A stretch of DNA of 64,000 nucleotides from Manis javanica (GCF_040802235.1 NC_133170.1:50477501-50541500); one strand, 5' to 3'; positions 34,621 to 47,576 are shown, numbered from the stretch's first letter. Notes: generated from the letters alone by a model not told the origin. Program-made: numbers and translations.

Positions 34621-37044
34621 CTAAGCGCTTTGGGTTTTTCTGACCTTGGTGTGCCGAGACCTTAGGATTTTAAATAAAATGCATGGAAAAGAGAAGCTTC
34701 ATTTTAGGGTGTTTAGTTTCAAAACTTGCTATGGACTGAAAATTCTCTTCCAAAGCAAAGATAGCCTTGGTAATTGATGGAAACGCCGTTAGAGGTGTCT
34801 GTTTGGTGACTAAATAAATAGTGGTGCCCAAGGTGGGGAATCCAAGGGGGAGGCAGACCAGTGGCAGTTTGGGCTTGGAGGGTGGGAGATGGCCTACTTT
34901 CAAAAGAATCAATGCTACATGCTAAAGAGCATTCAATGGCATGAAAACATTTTCAGTTACTCAGACGCACTGAGAATACGGCAATGAGAATATGCTGTGA
35001 AAATAAGAGTGACCTGGGATTCAGGAGATCTGTACAGTACACCTATCATTAGTTTGTGGCTTTAGACAAGGCTCTTCACCTTTTGTGAAAGTCTGAAGCT
35101 TCTTCTTTAAAAAAAGCTTTATTGCATTAGATAAAGCTTTAAAAAGATATCTGACTTCACATTATAAAACTTTAAAAAATGTAAAATTTGAGCGCTCACT
35201 TTTTGCCAGGCACTATTTCAAACTCATCATTTCAGTTACTCTTCACACACCAACTGGTCATTATTTTTCATCCTAGTTTATCTGCAAAATGGAGGCACAG
35301 TAAGTTTCTTGAGTTGCCTAACATGGCAGAGCTAGTGAGTGATGGAAGCAGGGTAGAATCCAGTTTGGAGCTAGAGACCCTTCTAAACCACAATGATGCT
35401 CCCTTGAGAATTTATATATAGGACCTACTCAATCCCACCTTAGTATCACTCCAAATGCCCACTGGTGTCAATCAGTGCAGTGATTCTCTATCAGAACTTG
35501 ATTTAAAATGAATACAGTGAACCCTTCTCTGATGTTTCTTTTCCATGAATAACAATTTAAAATGAGCCAAATAGGATAGTAACACTTGCGTTTGTATAAC
35601 TGAAAATATATTTTTAACACTAAAATAGCTTTAAGGTCCCATTTAGGGACTATATAGAAAGGTGAGATTGAAACCACTCTCAATATAGCAGAACTTAATT
35701 TCTGAGAACATCAAACCAGCAGTGTTAATATTACCAATCAAAAAATTGACAGGGGCAGGCAGACTGATGATGAGATTAAGCATTCTCTACATTTTAAATA
35801 TTAAGCAGGGAGACAAAATGACTCCAGTGAACTTCACTTTTTATCAGAATATTGAATGTGTATTCCATTTTTCTCCTCAACAAAACAAAATCTTCAACTT
35901 AAGTTTTGACCTTCCCTGAGTATGACTGAAAGTTGCCTAGATTAAGAAGCAGGAAAGACAGTGGCCTCTGGAGGAGAGATGTGCTGTCATCTCCACCTGG
36001 TTTATGGGTCCATGCTGTGCTCTGTAATGTGTTAAAGACACATGATGCCCAAGGAGTCCTGCTTGCACCAAGCTTATGGCCTAACAGGTAGGGAACAGGC
36101 CTAACATCCCCTTTTTATGTTTTTAACACTAATGTTTTCTTTTATATCCTGAAATAAATTCACAGAGACTCTAAATTACATAGTTCAAAAGTAAAACAGT
36201 ATAATGTAACTATAACAAAGAATAAAAGTAACTTAAATAGGTATTAAAATAGATAAATATTCAGGATTGATTTAATAAAACACTTCCCACCAATTTCTAA
36301 AATAATATGGCAAGAACTGATACTCGAGAGTTCAGGTACACCTTAATGAGCAAGATCAAACAAAAATGAGGGAGAAACTCACTATTTCCTTTCCTGCCCT
36401 CCCCATAAAAAACATCTTAAATTTCTTCAGACAGGAATAATATAGTGACAAAAATGCTTTCTTTTGCCTAAAGCAAATGTAGGCAAAACTTTCAGATGAA
36501 ATTTCCAAAACCATAGCATCTTTCCCCATCTCACTCCCAAAGGTTATCAAATTCACGATGGGACATCAAAAGCTTTCCAGTACAGAACACACAGAAGGAG
36601 GGTCGTACAAACATGTCAAGTAACTTTGGAAAGCAAACCAAGGCCTGTCCTTTAGCTAATATTTTAAAAAGATTCATATTTAGCCCTTAAAAACAAAAGA
36701 GAACAAGGCTTGAGTTCTATGAAAGCTCAATATTGACATGCTTATTATATACACATTATGTAATGTGTGTTCATTCTACATCACATCACAAAATTCTATC
36801 CTCAATAGATGTGTCTTTAAAAATAGGGAAAATAATGGACCAGCCTATATTAAAGGAGCTTTAATTTCAATATTCCTAAACATACAATATTTTGTTTCAT
36901 CTTCTTTTCTGTTTCCTCTTTCGTGTGTCCTTCTTACTGAAGCATATGTTAGGAAACCACCTATTTTTAAACCCTCTATCCCTCCTCCTGAGCAAGGTAT
37001 GCAGCTCTTCTAATAACCAAAGTACAAAAGAAAGACAATATCCA
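34621..37044. other. intergenic gap between SLC4A7 3' end and NEK10 promoter
   Basis: Contains the second copy of the old repeat (34761-34892), part of a sense MIR (about 35040-35100), an antisense MIR (35190-35400) and an inverted repeat AAAGCTTTAT...ATAAAGCTTT (35113-35140). No exon was recognised. Confidence 0.7.
35190..35400 (-). repeat. MIR, antisense
   Basis: 'tgccaggcactatttcaaac', 'ctgcaaaatggaggcacagt' and 'gcagagctagtgagtgatgg' follow the antisense MIR order. Confidence 0.75.
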
Positions 37045-37063
37045 AAAACTAATTCAGTAGACC

Positions 37064-37069
37064 TTTATT
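37064..37069 (-). terminator. SLC4A7: SLC4A7 poly(A) signal AATAAA
   Basis: TTTATT on the plus strand is AATAAA in gene sense, in the context GAGCAATAAAGGTC. Cleavage is expected about 15-25 bases lower. Other A/T-rich hexamers occur in the UTR, so alternative sites are possible. Confidence 0.6.
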
Positions 37070-38247
37070 GCTCTTTCAAACTTCAATAACATCTCCAAAA
37101 AATAGTCTTCTAACAATTTTCAAACAAATTTGAAAGGCAGGATCATTCACATTATAGACTTGGTAGAGACCTGTAGTTCATATAAATGAAAAATAACAGT
37201 TCTATGTTTTAAATGTTCAATTTACTTTGGATTTTATTACAAAAGAAAATATCATTGTAATTATAAAAGTCTTAAAATTAGAACTGTACTGTGAAATTAT
37301 ACCAAGCTATCAAATATTATATAAATGAACAATAAAATTCAATTTCTATTTATTTAAAAGTCATAAAACTTTGGAAGATAACCCCCCCTACAAAACAAAA
37401 GAATAAAACTTTTAATATTAAAGCAACTAAAGAAAAGCCACAACACAAAACTCAGTCAATGCACAAAAATCTGATTAAAAAACCAGTTAACTGTGTAAGT
37501 CAATATGCACTAATTAAATTTTTTAAATGATTTTTAGATGATTCCATTTCCAACATTGTTTTCCTATTATTGACACTTTTTTGAAAAGTTAGAAAAGAAC
37601 CAACTTTACATTAAAGTTGTCATATTGTGAATTTTGAACACTATTTTAAACTTCGAATGTACTTAAAATCTTTACATTTACTTTCTAAAATATAAATAAT
37701 TGTTGGACTAAGCCAAGACATTTCACATACTTGTACTGCATGGGATAACAAAGATGTGATCTACATAAATAAATTTAAAACATTATTTAACTTAAGCATA
37801 TTTGAATTACAATGTTGTATCAATGGCTTACACATCCGAAATCTGAGCACTTTAAAGCAGGATTCACATGTTATACTGTTTAGCACAGTTACAGAACTGA
37901 TGTACATGAAATAATCCTTTAAATACAGCAAGCTCTGGTATCATACCTCAGTTTCAGAAACCATTTTTGTTTTACAGAGTTTTAAACCTGTCTTTATGAA
38001 AGGATAAAGTTAGATAAAAACTATTATGTACATACATGAACTTGAAGTATGTGGAGGAAACAGAAATGTATTTTGGAGAAAATAAAAGTTAACAATTTTG
38101 AGTGGTAAATAAATCTGCTTTATAAATACATGCATTAGCACATACCAAATTTTGTCCTATACATTTTATAGAAGACTTGGCAAATATGAACACTGATATG
38201 CCACAGTATTTTTAAACAACTCGAGATTTAAGAGCAATAACATCATT

Positions 38248-38252
<5 letters not shown>

Positions 38253-38298
<46 letters not shown>
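38253..38298 (+). repeat. (AC)23 microsatellite in SLC4A7 3'UTR
   Basis: Pure AC dinucleotide run. It is (UG)n in the SLC4A7 transcript. Confidence 0.97.
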
Positions 38299-38299
<1 letters not shown>

Positions 38300-41093
38300 A
38301 CATTAGAAAGACTGTGTGCTTCACTTAGGCATTTCTAATATTATTAGAGAATATATAGAATCATCCTTTATCATAAGGAAGTTTAGTTCATTGTTTTCTC
38401 AAAAGCTGCTATTTTAGAGTGAAATAGCATTCAGAAAAAGTCAATTTCAGATGGTCAACATCAGGATTTATTATAGTCTTTGTAAACAGATACCTATAAA
38501 TAAATAAAATAGGGTAGAGAAGACTATCCTGAGGTGGCTCTGTGGCCAGGGTGTTCAGTAGCACTAAGCTCCATCCTGGAAACCAAGGCATCTAGGAAAG
38601 TGCAGGGCTGTCTAACTTACTTTGAAAATGTAGTATGTACAGGTTTAAATATTTTGCACCTTGAGGTAAATCAGTATAGCAATTATTACTGTTTATTTAT
38701 ACCTATTTAAGGCAATCTTTAAAAATCAATACATGTAGTAAGTCATATTTTTCACTGTCTTACAATGAATGCTATCATTATTGTTTTTTCAAAAAAAATA
38801 GTGGAAAAATATCATAATCATGTAAAACAAGCAGTTAATTACTTAATAAAATGAGTTACCTTTGCTCTTCAATGGAGTAGTCATATCAGATCATTTTGTA
38901 AGTCAAGTAGTCAAAAGAAAACAAACTATTAACATTAGAAACATAGTAAAAACATTTTGAGTGCCAAGTATTTTGCAAGTCATGGTTTTTCTGGCACTGG
39001 ACAATTATTATACATCATTAAATAAAATCACAGAAACACTATGATCCCAGGTAGTTTTCAGTTTAAATTTTAAAAACACTTGCTGTAAAATAAGCACATT
39101 TGTTAACCCTATGATGTCCAGACACAAAGAAATGATGTAAGGAGATCCTCTTGTTCAGGTACATCAGGGGAGTTTACAAAATATATAGCAGCAAACACTG
39201 GGGTCTTTGGAAATGATTATGCTGCTATAAATCAAAAGGAATCACTTCAATGGAAGCTCATAAACAGTAACAAGCACCATGGGTAATACTCTATTATTAA
39301 CTGCCAATAGAGTCTAACTCCTTTCTAGGCAGTACCAAATGATGCCAGCTATATTCTCTAAAGAAAAGTAGCTATATTTCCAACCTCCCTGCAGAGGCAG
39401 AAGTTGAATTTGTTATTTTAACTAGAATCTGACAATATGGTATCAGATGGGGAAATTACACTAGTTATAAAGTAGGTTAGAACGGATGAAAACACTTCAA
39501 AATTACTAAAATATCAGCTTTTGGCACTCCTCATGATCTTCTGTAAGATCGATTCCTCATGCATTTGTACTTTATTTACAAATGATTGAAGGGAGTAACT
39601 GGAATTTCAGGAACATTTTATCCTAATATTCATGTCACTGTTTTCAATAGTTCTGTGGCTTCTCAATACTCATTTGTTTTTTTACGAATCATCCTCTTGC
39701 CAAATCAGTTTCATAACCCCATTCATCCAGTCCTACAGGCTTAACAATAACAACATTTATTTATTTCATGCGGAGCTAAGAATATATAAAAATGACTAAA
39801 AAGATTTGCTGGAAGTTAAAAAGACAGCTCAGAAAAGCAAAAATGCTAACACAGAATAGGAAGAATGCCATCAATCTGAGCTATACATAAAATGTCTAAA
39901 TTCCTTTTAAAATACAAATACAGAAGGCAGTGCTTTATATCAAAGATGTAAAACCTATCAACTGATTTCAGAAAATAAACCATAAATGCAAGTGAGCACC
40001 AGCTATTTTACATTAACAATTAAATCTCTATTTGTTACCTTTTCAAATGTCTATATATTTAAGCATTAAATCAATTAAAATAAATATTTTAAAATGAAAT
40101 CACAGGTAACCATCTATTAAATATAACCTATACAGAGAAAGAATAACAAAAACAGAAAAAGTAATTCTTAATAAAGTAATACTGATCACAAGCCCATTAA
40201 GAAAATTCTGACTTATGAGTATTTAATCATACTATTTATAACAGAAAAATAATCAAGAACTTGAACCTGATACAAACCAAACCACATTTTAAGTAAAGAG
40301 AGCAAAGGCAAAGAACAGAGTGGGCACTCTAGATTCTTATAAAGTATTATTAGGATTTGTAAAAAATTTCTACACAGGCAACAAAATTTAACTACTATAA
40401 ATTGGCATGATGTAGATTCTAAAATTCATAAAGTTATGGCTGGTATAGGGGTTAAATTATAACACACCTGTGATTCTACTTGTCTATCAGAATGGAAACC
40501 TGGATGTGAAGGTTTTAAGATTTAAAATAAATTTTAAAAATATAAAGGCCAAAAACTGTAGTTCTTATCTAGAACGTTTACATGTATCTATTGCTGTAGC
40601 CAAAAAATTTCCATAGCTTGTGAAACATGATGGACATCTACATCAATACAATGCCCTCACAGAGAAGCCAGAACATTTCACCATTTGTCTCTCAGCACTG
40701 GCATAAAGACTCCCTTTTCTTCCCACAAAACACTGACAGAACTGAAATAATACGTGAATATTTTTAGTAACTCAAGTACAAATTATAACTATATGGACAG
40801 GGTACAAATCACCTGAAGATGGTATGAATTGCGACTGACAACAAACAGATTTAAAGACAAGTAGATTGAATGCATTTTCCTACACCTTTCTATTGCAGAA
40901 GAAAGTTTTTCCAACAAAATAAATATTTGAAAAGTAAGAACAATGTACCTCACTACTAAAAGACCATTTCATTATATAAAAAATCTCCATGGTGTTCCTA
41001 ACAAACTACAGACACTACTTCAAAAAAACCAGCAAGTCATACATAAATAGCATGACATACAATATTATATATAGTGACATAAAATATACACAT

Positions 41094-41154
41094 TATATAT
41101 ATATATGTGTATGCGTATATATACATATATATATATATATCTTTATATCTCTCT
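41094..41154. repeat. (TA)-rich tract next to the SLC4A7 stop codon
   Basis: Alternating TA with GTGTATGCG and CTTTATATCTCTC interruptions. It can fold as an AU hairpin in the mRNA. Confidence 0.9.
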
Positions 41155-41177
41155 ATATAATTACTCTTGGTTCAATT

Positions 41178-41259
41178 CTATAGCGAAGTTTCAGCATCCA
41201 TATATTTCTTTGTTGGTTCATCTTCAAAATTTATCTTCACACTCTCAGGTTTTTCAGGG
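41178..41259 (-). CDS. SLC4A7: SLC4A7 last coding exon with stop
   Basis: Acceptor TTTGTTTTAAATAG/C opens the exon on the minus strand. The coding part reads (S)PEKPESVKINFEDEPTKK then YMDAETSL and TAG at 41180-41178. The final four residues ETSL are the class I PDZ-binding motif known for NBCn1, which ties the transporter to PDZ scaffolds at the plasma membrane. The one-base entry completes a Ser codon from either the 95-bp exon or the 108-bp cassette exon, so both splice forms keep frame. The exon continues into the long 3'UTR. Confidence 0.97.
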
Positions 41260-43201
41260 CTATTTAAAACAAAGAATGAGAATAAATGATTTTGAAATGG
41301 ACAAATCTCACATTCCAAACATGGCCAACAATTAGTATCCACAATAGACCTTTTGTAATGACTACTAATACCATAAACATGACTTGCTATTATTGTTTTG
41401 CTGTTTCTTTCCTTATCAGTAAACTTAACTGGGAAGACAAATATTCAAAACTCTGGATTTTTTAATGCATATCTTTGCCACTGAAATTCATGTTTCTCTT
41501 ACAACTGAAGAGGAGCTCCTTAAAACTGGTTAGTATATGACTGTGTTTGATTTATTAGTTTTACTTTATATGTGAACAGTTGCAGCATTACATATTTATT
41601 TCATTGACAAATCCATCAAAAATTAATCTTTGTTAATATAGATTAGCATCAAATATTTTCCTGAAAAATGTAATAAAGTTACAAGCTTTCTTTCCCCAAA
41701 TTTGATCCACAAATATAAGATCAAAACACATATCCTGTATTTTCAAGTTTATATCAGATACAATGTTTTCATATTTATAGATTTAATCAACTTATTGATT
41801 TAATTGCAACACATGGATATTTTATATTTTCGGAAAATATTTCCCAAAGTATAAAAACACACATGGTTTGTTGCCTTCTCCAGAGAAAACTGAAGGAAGG
41901 ATCCCCAAACATCACTCTGTTAAAACACGACCCAAACACTGTCTCCTTCCCATGTAATTTTGAATTGAGGGGGGCAACTTGAATGAAAAGCAGAAGTAAA
42001 AAGTAAGAGATACAGTATTATAATTACATGGTCTTTATATTTTATCATAATACTAACAATCTGGACCAAGTGCTAACAAGGTGTGAAAAATTACTAACAG
42101 TAAAACCAGTCTCTAGTAAAATCCTGGCTACATGGAATAACAACCCAAAATGACAGTTTTAACTTTGAAACTTGTACAGTCAAAGATAGAAGTGAATGTC
42201 CAGCTTAGATAATTAGAACACAAGAAATGATAGGAAAGCCAAAAAAAGAGAGAGAGGGAGAGAGATTAAGCAGAAGCAAGGCTCTAAAAGGAGGCAGGGA
42301 AAGAATGAGCAAAACCTAACCAATCATTATCAAAAGAAAGGGGCCACAACATCCACAACCAAACAGCAACAGTTCTGGCGACCGTCCACTTGCAAGTTCT
42401 CATCTGCTGTCCAGGCAGAAATACCAACACCCACCTTGTGCCTGGCACAAAGGGCACACAAGTGAGTGTTTGCTGAATACAAATGGCTGAGTACCCTACA
42501 GGATAATACCTCATTTCTCCAAAGACCTAAGAGATTAAAGTACTAATACCCAACGACAATCCCTGAGGTTCAGGCCTTGAAGTAAGAGCCAAAGAAAGAA
42601 AAAAGGGTCACATAACATGAAATGTAAAGAAGGGGCTATGAAATAGTTATGTAGCATGTGGTCCAGTGCAAAACTGAGTGGCCTTTACATCCATGAATTG
42701 TGTTTCTTCCAATTATCTTCTAGGAAAACATCTACCTCCCCTGAAGAAATGGTAGCCTTAACAAAAGGAAAGAAAGAAAATACTGCTTTTCCTTTTTCTT
42801 GGACCATCAGGTAGTGTTCGATTGCAGTATTTATTTAATCCCTAATAAGTATCTATATAGTTTCTGATCCCTTTATATATTTATTCAGTACTGCCATATG
42901 TATATATTCATTTTTATTATGAAAACAAATCATTCTTTTTTTGAAATAGGTAATTATTAATTTAAAAAATAACAAAACAATTGGTACATATATCTGATTC
43001 CAGTATACAGTAGGAAGGTGGATAGCTGGAAAGATGAAAGGAAGAAAAAAGGAGAAAGATGGAAAAGAAGTTTGGTTTTGTTAAGTAAGGAGAATATAAA
43101 TTATATGAGTTGCATTAAATTTCATTGTTTTCTTGAATAGCTACCCATAAGTAGACTGAAGACTGGCTACCATCAGAAAACACGTAAATAGGTACAGCTA
43201 C

Positions 43202-43309
43202 CTCGGGTTAGATCTGGTTACTTTGGTATTCTCAGTATTCATGGAAAGTGCCTTCCACTGTGCAGTTTTGGCCATTTCATCTGATATGTTAACCACTGAG
43301 GGATCAACA
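43202..43309 (-). CDS. SLC4A7: SLC4A7 alternative cassette exon (108 bp, 36 codons)
   Basis: Acceptor TTTGTTCTTCAG/T and donor CCGAG/GTAGCT bound a 108-bp open exon on the minus strand that encodes (S)VDPSVVNISDEMAKTAQW, then KALSMNTENTKVTRSNP. It matches the optional C-terminal insert known in NBCn1 splice variants. It enters and leaves in phase 2, so inclusion adds exactly 36 residues between KALKY and the PDZ tail. The donor, GTAGCT, lacks the consensus purine/A/G at +4 to +5 and is weak, which fits regulated inclusion. Confidence 0.93.
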
Positions 43310-45087
43310 CTGAAGAACAAATATACTTTTTGGTTAGTATTCAGTACTTGCAAAAGGATTAACACTGTCATTCTCATTACCTATGTAATATTTTCTTCCA
43401 TAAACATCAAATTGAGAGAACTCTTTGCCATGCACTTAAACCAAGGTCTACCAAAACAACAGAAATTTGGGATTTTGTTATAAAAGTCTCATGGAGAATT
43501 ATATCCTTCTTTATAAGTGAAACTAGGAGTGACATTAATTAAATTGGCAATGATGCCCAAAGACGATCAGATTGGCTGAAATAACATATCAATGTGTTTG
43601 TAAATATAAAAAAATAACACAGCCTCAACACAGTTAGAAAACTGATAACTGGCACAAATTTCAACCTCATCAAATAAATATCCAAAGTCTGTAAGGAAAA
43701 ATTAAGATTATAATTTATTTTACAGTTTGTTTTTTATAGTTTTAAAGAATCATTAAAAGGAATGCTGGAAAAAGTGACACTTTAAAAGTGAAAACAGAGC
43801 TCTGGAAAATATTTCATGAGATACATAAAAACAGGTATACACTCTACTTGAATTTGTCCAGGTCCATATGTAATCATACTGAGAAAATAATAATGCAAGA
43901 CCTACAGAAATTATGTAGCTAATAATGTTGGCAAATTGTTAAGAGTCACTAATAATGATCATAGCAGTTCCTAAACTCTTTTTGGAAGAATAACCAACAA
44001 AGTTAATATATTAATTTATTTAGCAAATATTTATAGAATCTAGTGAAGCAGAGCACTGTAGTTAAATATATTAAGATGTCTATACTTGGATTTTAATTTA
44101 AAAATTTGAGGGAAGATCATGAAAAATGACACAAAATAATACCAATGGTGAAAACTAATAGTGAACAAATATAGAGGAACATTACTTAATAAATTTATTT
44201 ATCAAAACTAACACATACAAGTTTAAATATGACCTCTGAGAAAATTATAAAGATGTGTTAAATTGAAAAAAGGTTGTAGCCAGTTACTTAAATATCAGTG
44301 AACATTTTCAATAACTGGTCAGGGAAGGAAACTATATATATATGTTCTAAAACAGATTTTTCTCTGTAAATAGCTACTCAGAAATGGAATGTTTAAAAAT
44401 AGGAATCAGATGTGTGCATAAATAATACAGGTTTTTAATCTTTTAAACTACAAAAAAGTTTACAGATGGAGTTGAAAGAGTTGAAAGATACCTCCATCTT
44501 TAGTTCTTAAATTTAAGTATAAATCACCAAAATCAAACATGAAAAACCATATATGAAACTTAATTTTTCCATAATATGAGTCCTCACAGTCAATGGTCAA
44601 ATCACACCTTTGGAAAGAGAGTGAGTTTCAGGGTCTCTAAACAGAGTTTTATACTGAAAGGTTATCAGAAAGTGGATTACAAATGTTTATTTCATAGTAC
44701 ACACTGACCCAGCCCGCAGGAAGGGCGGGAAAGAAGAAGCTGTACTACTGAGAGAACAGGAATATTCTGAGACGCATGCACCGATTTTTAAACTTCACTG
44801 AAACAGAAGGAGTGATAACAGACAATTATATCTTGTCCGCTTGGCAGGGGAGCCAGTTGCGGGCTGCGGTGGCTGCCCAGCTTTTCCTCTTCTCCTGACC
44901 TTTCCCCTGGGGAGGGGAAGGGCCACCAGTGGTCCTTTCAGAGTCACATGAAGCCCTCATTTAGGTGATATGCCAGGCACAGCGTTTTTAAAAATACTTA
45001 TCACTACCTTAAGGCAGCATTACATGGCTTATTCATGCATTTGATATGTGAATCAGATATATTTTACATGATAAAGTTCTATCTCAC

Positions 45088-45182
45088 CTATATTTTAGGG
45101 CTTTAACCGGAATTTGCAGACTTCCCCGTTCAAACGGAAGATGCACAGTATCATCCGCGGCTTGAAGCATTCGTTCAGCTTC
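45088..45182 (-). CDS. SLC4A7: SLC4A7 coding exon (95 bp)
   Basis: Acceptor GTGCTCTAAAG/G and donor ATATAG/GTGAGA bound the exon on the minus strand. It encodes EAERMLQAADDTVHLP, then FERGSLQIPVKALKY, in the cytosolic C-terminal tail of NBCn1. It enters in phase 0 and leaves in phase 2. The acidic cluster after MLQ reads AADD; as I remember the human protein it is a run of four Asp, and the following GGSLLQ is RGSLQ here, one residue shorter. That cluster has been linked to carbonic anhydrase II binding in NBCn1 (recalled). Confidence 0.95.
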
Positions 45183-45544
45183 CTTTAGAGCACATATGGG
45201 AGGAGATTACATTTCCCAGAGTATTCCCAGGAAGACCAGTTAATACATAACATCTTAAAGAATGAGAAACCCAAACTGACAGTATTTTATTTAAATATAC
45301 CTGCCATGACTGAAAAATTCCCTATTATGAACATATATTTCTAACACAAAAGGAAAACAACCACTTAGAGTAATTTTTAAATGGTTCTGACTTTCATTTC
45401 TGTAAGTTAATTACTAACACTATTTTAAAATCAGTTTAGCTACATACATTTTATTATCAATTATTATGTGGGTATATAATGATATAAAATTTTATGAAGT
45501 CTCATAGCTCTCATTATTATACAATTTAAGTAAAACCTCATTTA

Positions 45545-45725
45545 GATGAGGCAGCAAGACTGACATCCAGGGCCAAACAATGCTCTCTGTTGTAGGGGTC
45601 AGCCCTATAAACCGAGGATGTTTAGCAGCATCTTAGGCCTCTATCCATTAGATGCCAGTAGCAGTCCCTCCAGTTTTGACAATTAAAAATGTCTCAAGCA
45701 TTGAAATCTGTGCCCTGAGGAGAAA
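45545..45725 (+). mobile_element. hAT-type MER DNA-transposon fossil
   Basis: 'gaggatgtttagcagcatct', 'aggcctctatccattagatg', 'ccagtagcagtccctccag' and 'acaattaaaaatgtctc' are the right half of a common non-autonomous hAT (MER-class) element in sense orientation. Lies in an SLC4A7 intron. Confidence 0.65.
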
Positions 45726-47234
45726 AGGGCAAGAATGATTAGACAGGAGACATGAAGCAAAATCATAACAATAATATTGGGGGGTAGGGGCAGGGCATAT
45801 ATAGGAGAGACAGAGAAAGCATTCACACTCTTCTTTCTTACCAACAGAAATCCTAATATTTGGAGGTAGCAATATGCCCAACTTTAAAAAAGCTACAAGA
45901 CAACAAAATAAAACCTAAACTAAATTCCCCAGCAATTTGCAATACAGCATGGACCTGTGGGGCAAGTGGACCTTGCTGGATATTTCTGGAAAGACTCCTT
46001 AAAACAGGACAACAGAGTAAAGTCCGCTTTGTTTTCTCTCCATCCCCTCCATCCTTCCCACCGTCTCCCAGTGATAACGTGATGGCTCAGCAGCCTTGTG
46101 GCCTCTGAAGAGATTGTGAGGGAAACCGTGTGGAGCTTAGGAGCAGAGGGGCTCCAGGTCATCTGAGGAGCCATCACATTAGAGTCTTTGTCTTCAAGAC
46201 TCCTTTTACACAAGAGAACAAACTCTTGCATTTAAGCCACTTTTACTTTTGTTTTTTGTTACATACAACTGAACCTTATTCTGAGGCAGGAAGTAATAAA
46301 CCGGTAATTTTATCTAAGCATTTTATAAATAAATTATATTCTATTGGAAAAGTCATCAAAATTTCAGACACACTTACATATATAACTGAATAAAACAAAA
46401 ATCTTAAAAATTTCGGGGCTCAATTCAAATTAGTATTCCAACTGGCATGCAAAATAATTTTTATTGAAAAGTAAACATATAACCAGTAATTTTGCCATAA
46501 ATCAGCACCAAATAATCAACCCAAACCATAAGAAAATGCTGAACCCTAAGTGCATTTGTCTGCCATGCTTTAATAACCATAGTCTCATAAATACTATGTA
46601 ATCAATGTAAGGTGGAAATTAGGCTGCTTTCTCTCAAAAATTAGGGGAAAAACCCAGTAATTTCAAGAACTCTATTTCAAAAAGGACCAACCATTTAAAG
46701 ATATGTCTCTTTCTTCTTAACTTTGGTTTCGAAAAATATTCTGAACAGGAAAACTGGGTGAGCCACTAAAAACAACAAAAGCATCTATGCTATATATTCA
46801 GTGTCTGCTTTTCCTTCTAAGTGATACAGCACTGAGCTGATTATTTAACAAGAAAAAGAAAAATGTCAAATTCAGAATAACATACTCATGTTAATTCAGT
46901 ATACAAGTCAATTCATGGTACATAATATTGTATATAAAGACTGAAGTTGTCATATTTATTTGTAAAAAGATATTTACTTAAAGTCCTTTTTGCCAGATTG
47001 TCATACCAGATTATGCAAATCTATGCCAGATTATTAAAATGATACAATTAAAATGTATACTAAAATATACTTACATATTTAAGGTTAAATTAGATAGCAG
47101 AGTATGATGTGGAATTATTTCATGTTACTATGTTTTAATACTACTACATTCTTCTGACTGTTAAGTACATATAATGATATGTACTTGTTAAGAAGTATTT
47201 TTTGCATCTGGGCTATGGAGGAGCAAGTTGGTAA

Positions 47235-47410
47235 AAAGCCTATGTTTGCAACAAGTTACCAATCCCTCTCTGCCTCAATTTCCTTATTTTTAAACTGGGG
47301 ACTATATAAAAGTACCTACACTTACAATAATGAAGTTCTTAGGAGGATTCATTCCCATAAAGTGCTTGTAATAGTGCCTGCTACTTGGTACAAAATATTC
47401 AACAACGAGT
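47235..47410 (+). repeat. MIR, sense
   Basis: 'tccctctctgcctcaatttc', 'cttatttttaaactgggg' and 'agtgcttgtaatagtgcctg' follow MIR order. It ends only 35 bp from an SLC4A7 exon. Confidence 0.7.
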
Positions 47411-47444
47411 GGATGGTGTAGATTCAAAATTCTTGTCTTTTTAC

Positions 47445-47576
47445 CTCTTTCTCCTTTTTCTTTTTGTCATCTTCTTTCTTTTTCTTACTTTCTGGCATGA
47501 GATCATCAAGCCAACTAAGTTCTCTCTTTGTGAAACACAGATCCATGAGTTTGCGTACAAAGACTAATGCAAGAAC
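47445..47576 (-). CDS. SLC4A7: SLC4A7 coding exon (132 bp)
   Basis: Acceptor CTCCACTTTTTTAAG/G and donor AAAGAG/GTAAAA bound 44 codons on the minus strand, phase 0 at both ends. They read VLALVFVRKLMDLCFTKREL, then SWLDDLMPES and a Lys/Asp/Glu-rich stretch KKKKEDDKKKKEKE. This covers the end of the last transmembrane helix and the start of the cytosolic tail. The VFVRKLMDLCFTKRELSWLDD core is typical of the Na+-coupled SLC4 members, and the charged run is characteristic of NBCn1. Confidence 0.97.

Larger units (their letters stand above)
37045..41177 (-). other. SLC4A7: SLC4A7 3'UTR (about 4.1 kb)
   Basis: The region from the SLC4A7 stop codon (41180-41178, minus strand) down to a canonical AATAAA at 37069-37064 is AT-rich, has no splice-like interruption, and is almost free of interspersed repeats over 4 kb, as expected for a selected 3'UTR. 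In mRNA sense it starts with an AU dinucleotide tract (complement of 41094-41154) about 24 bases after the stop and later carries a (UG)23 run (complement of 38253-38298). The length fits the long 3'UTR known for this gene. The exact cleavage site and any shorter isoforms are not determined. Confidence 0.8.
45183..47444. other. SLC4A7 intron
   Basis: This 2.3-kb GT-AG intron holds the hAT fossil at 45545-45725 and a sense MIR at 47235-47410 close to the next exon. No exon-like frame with splice sites was found. Confidence 0.75.
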
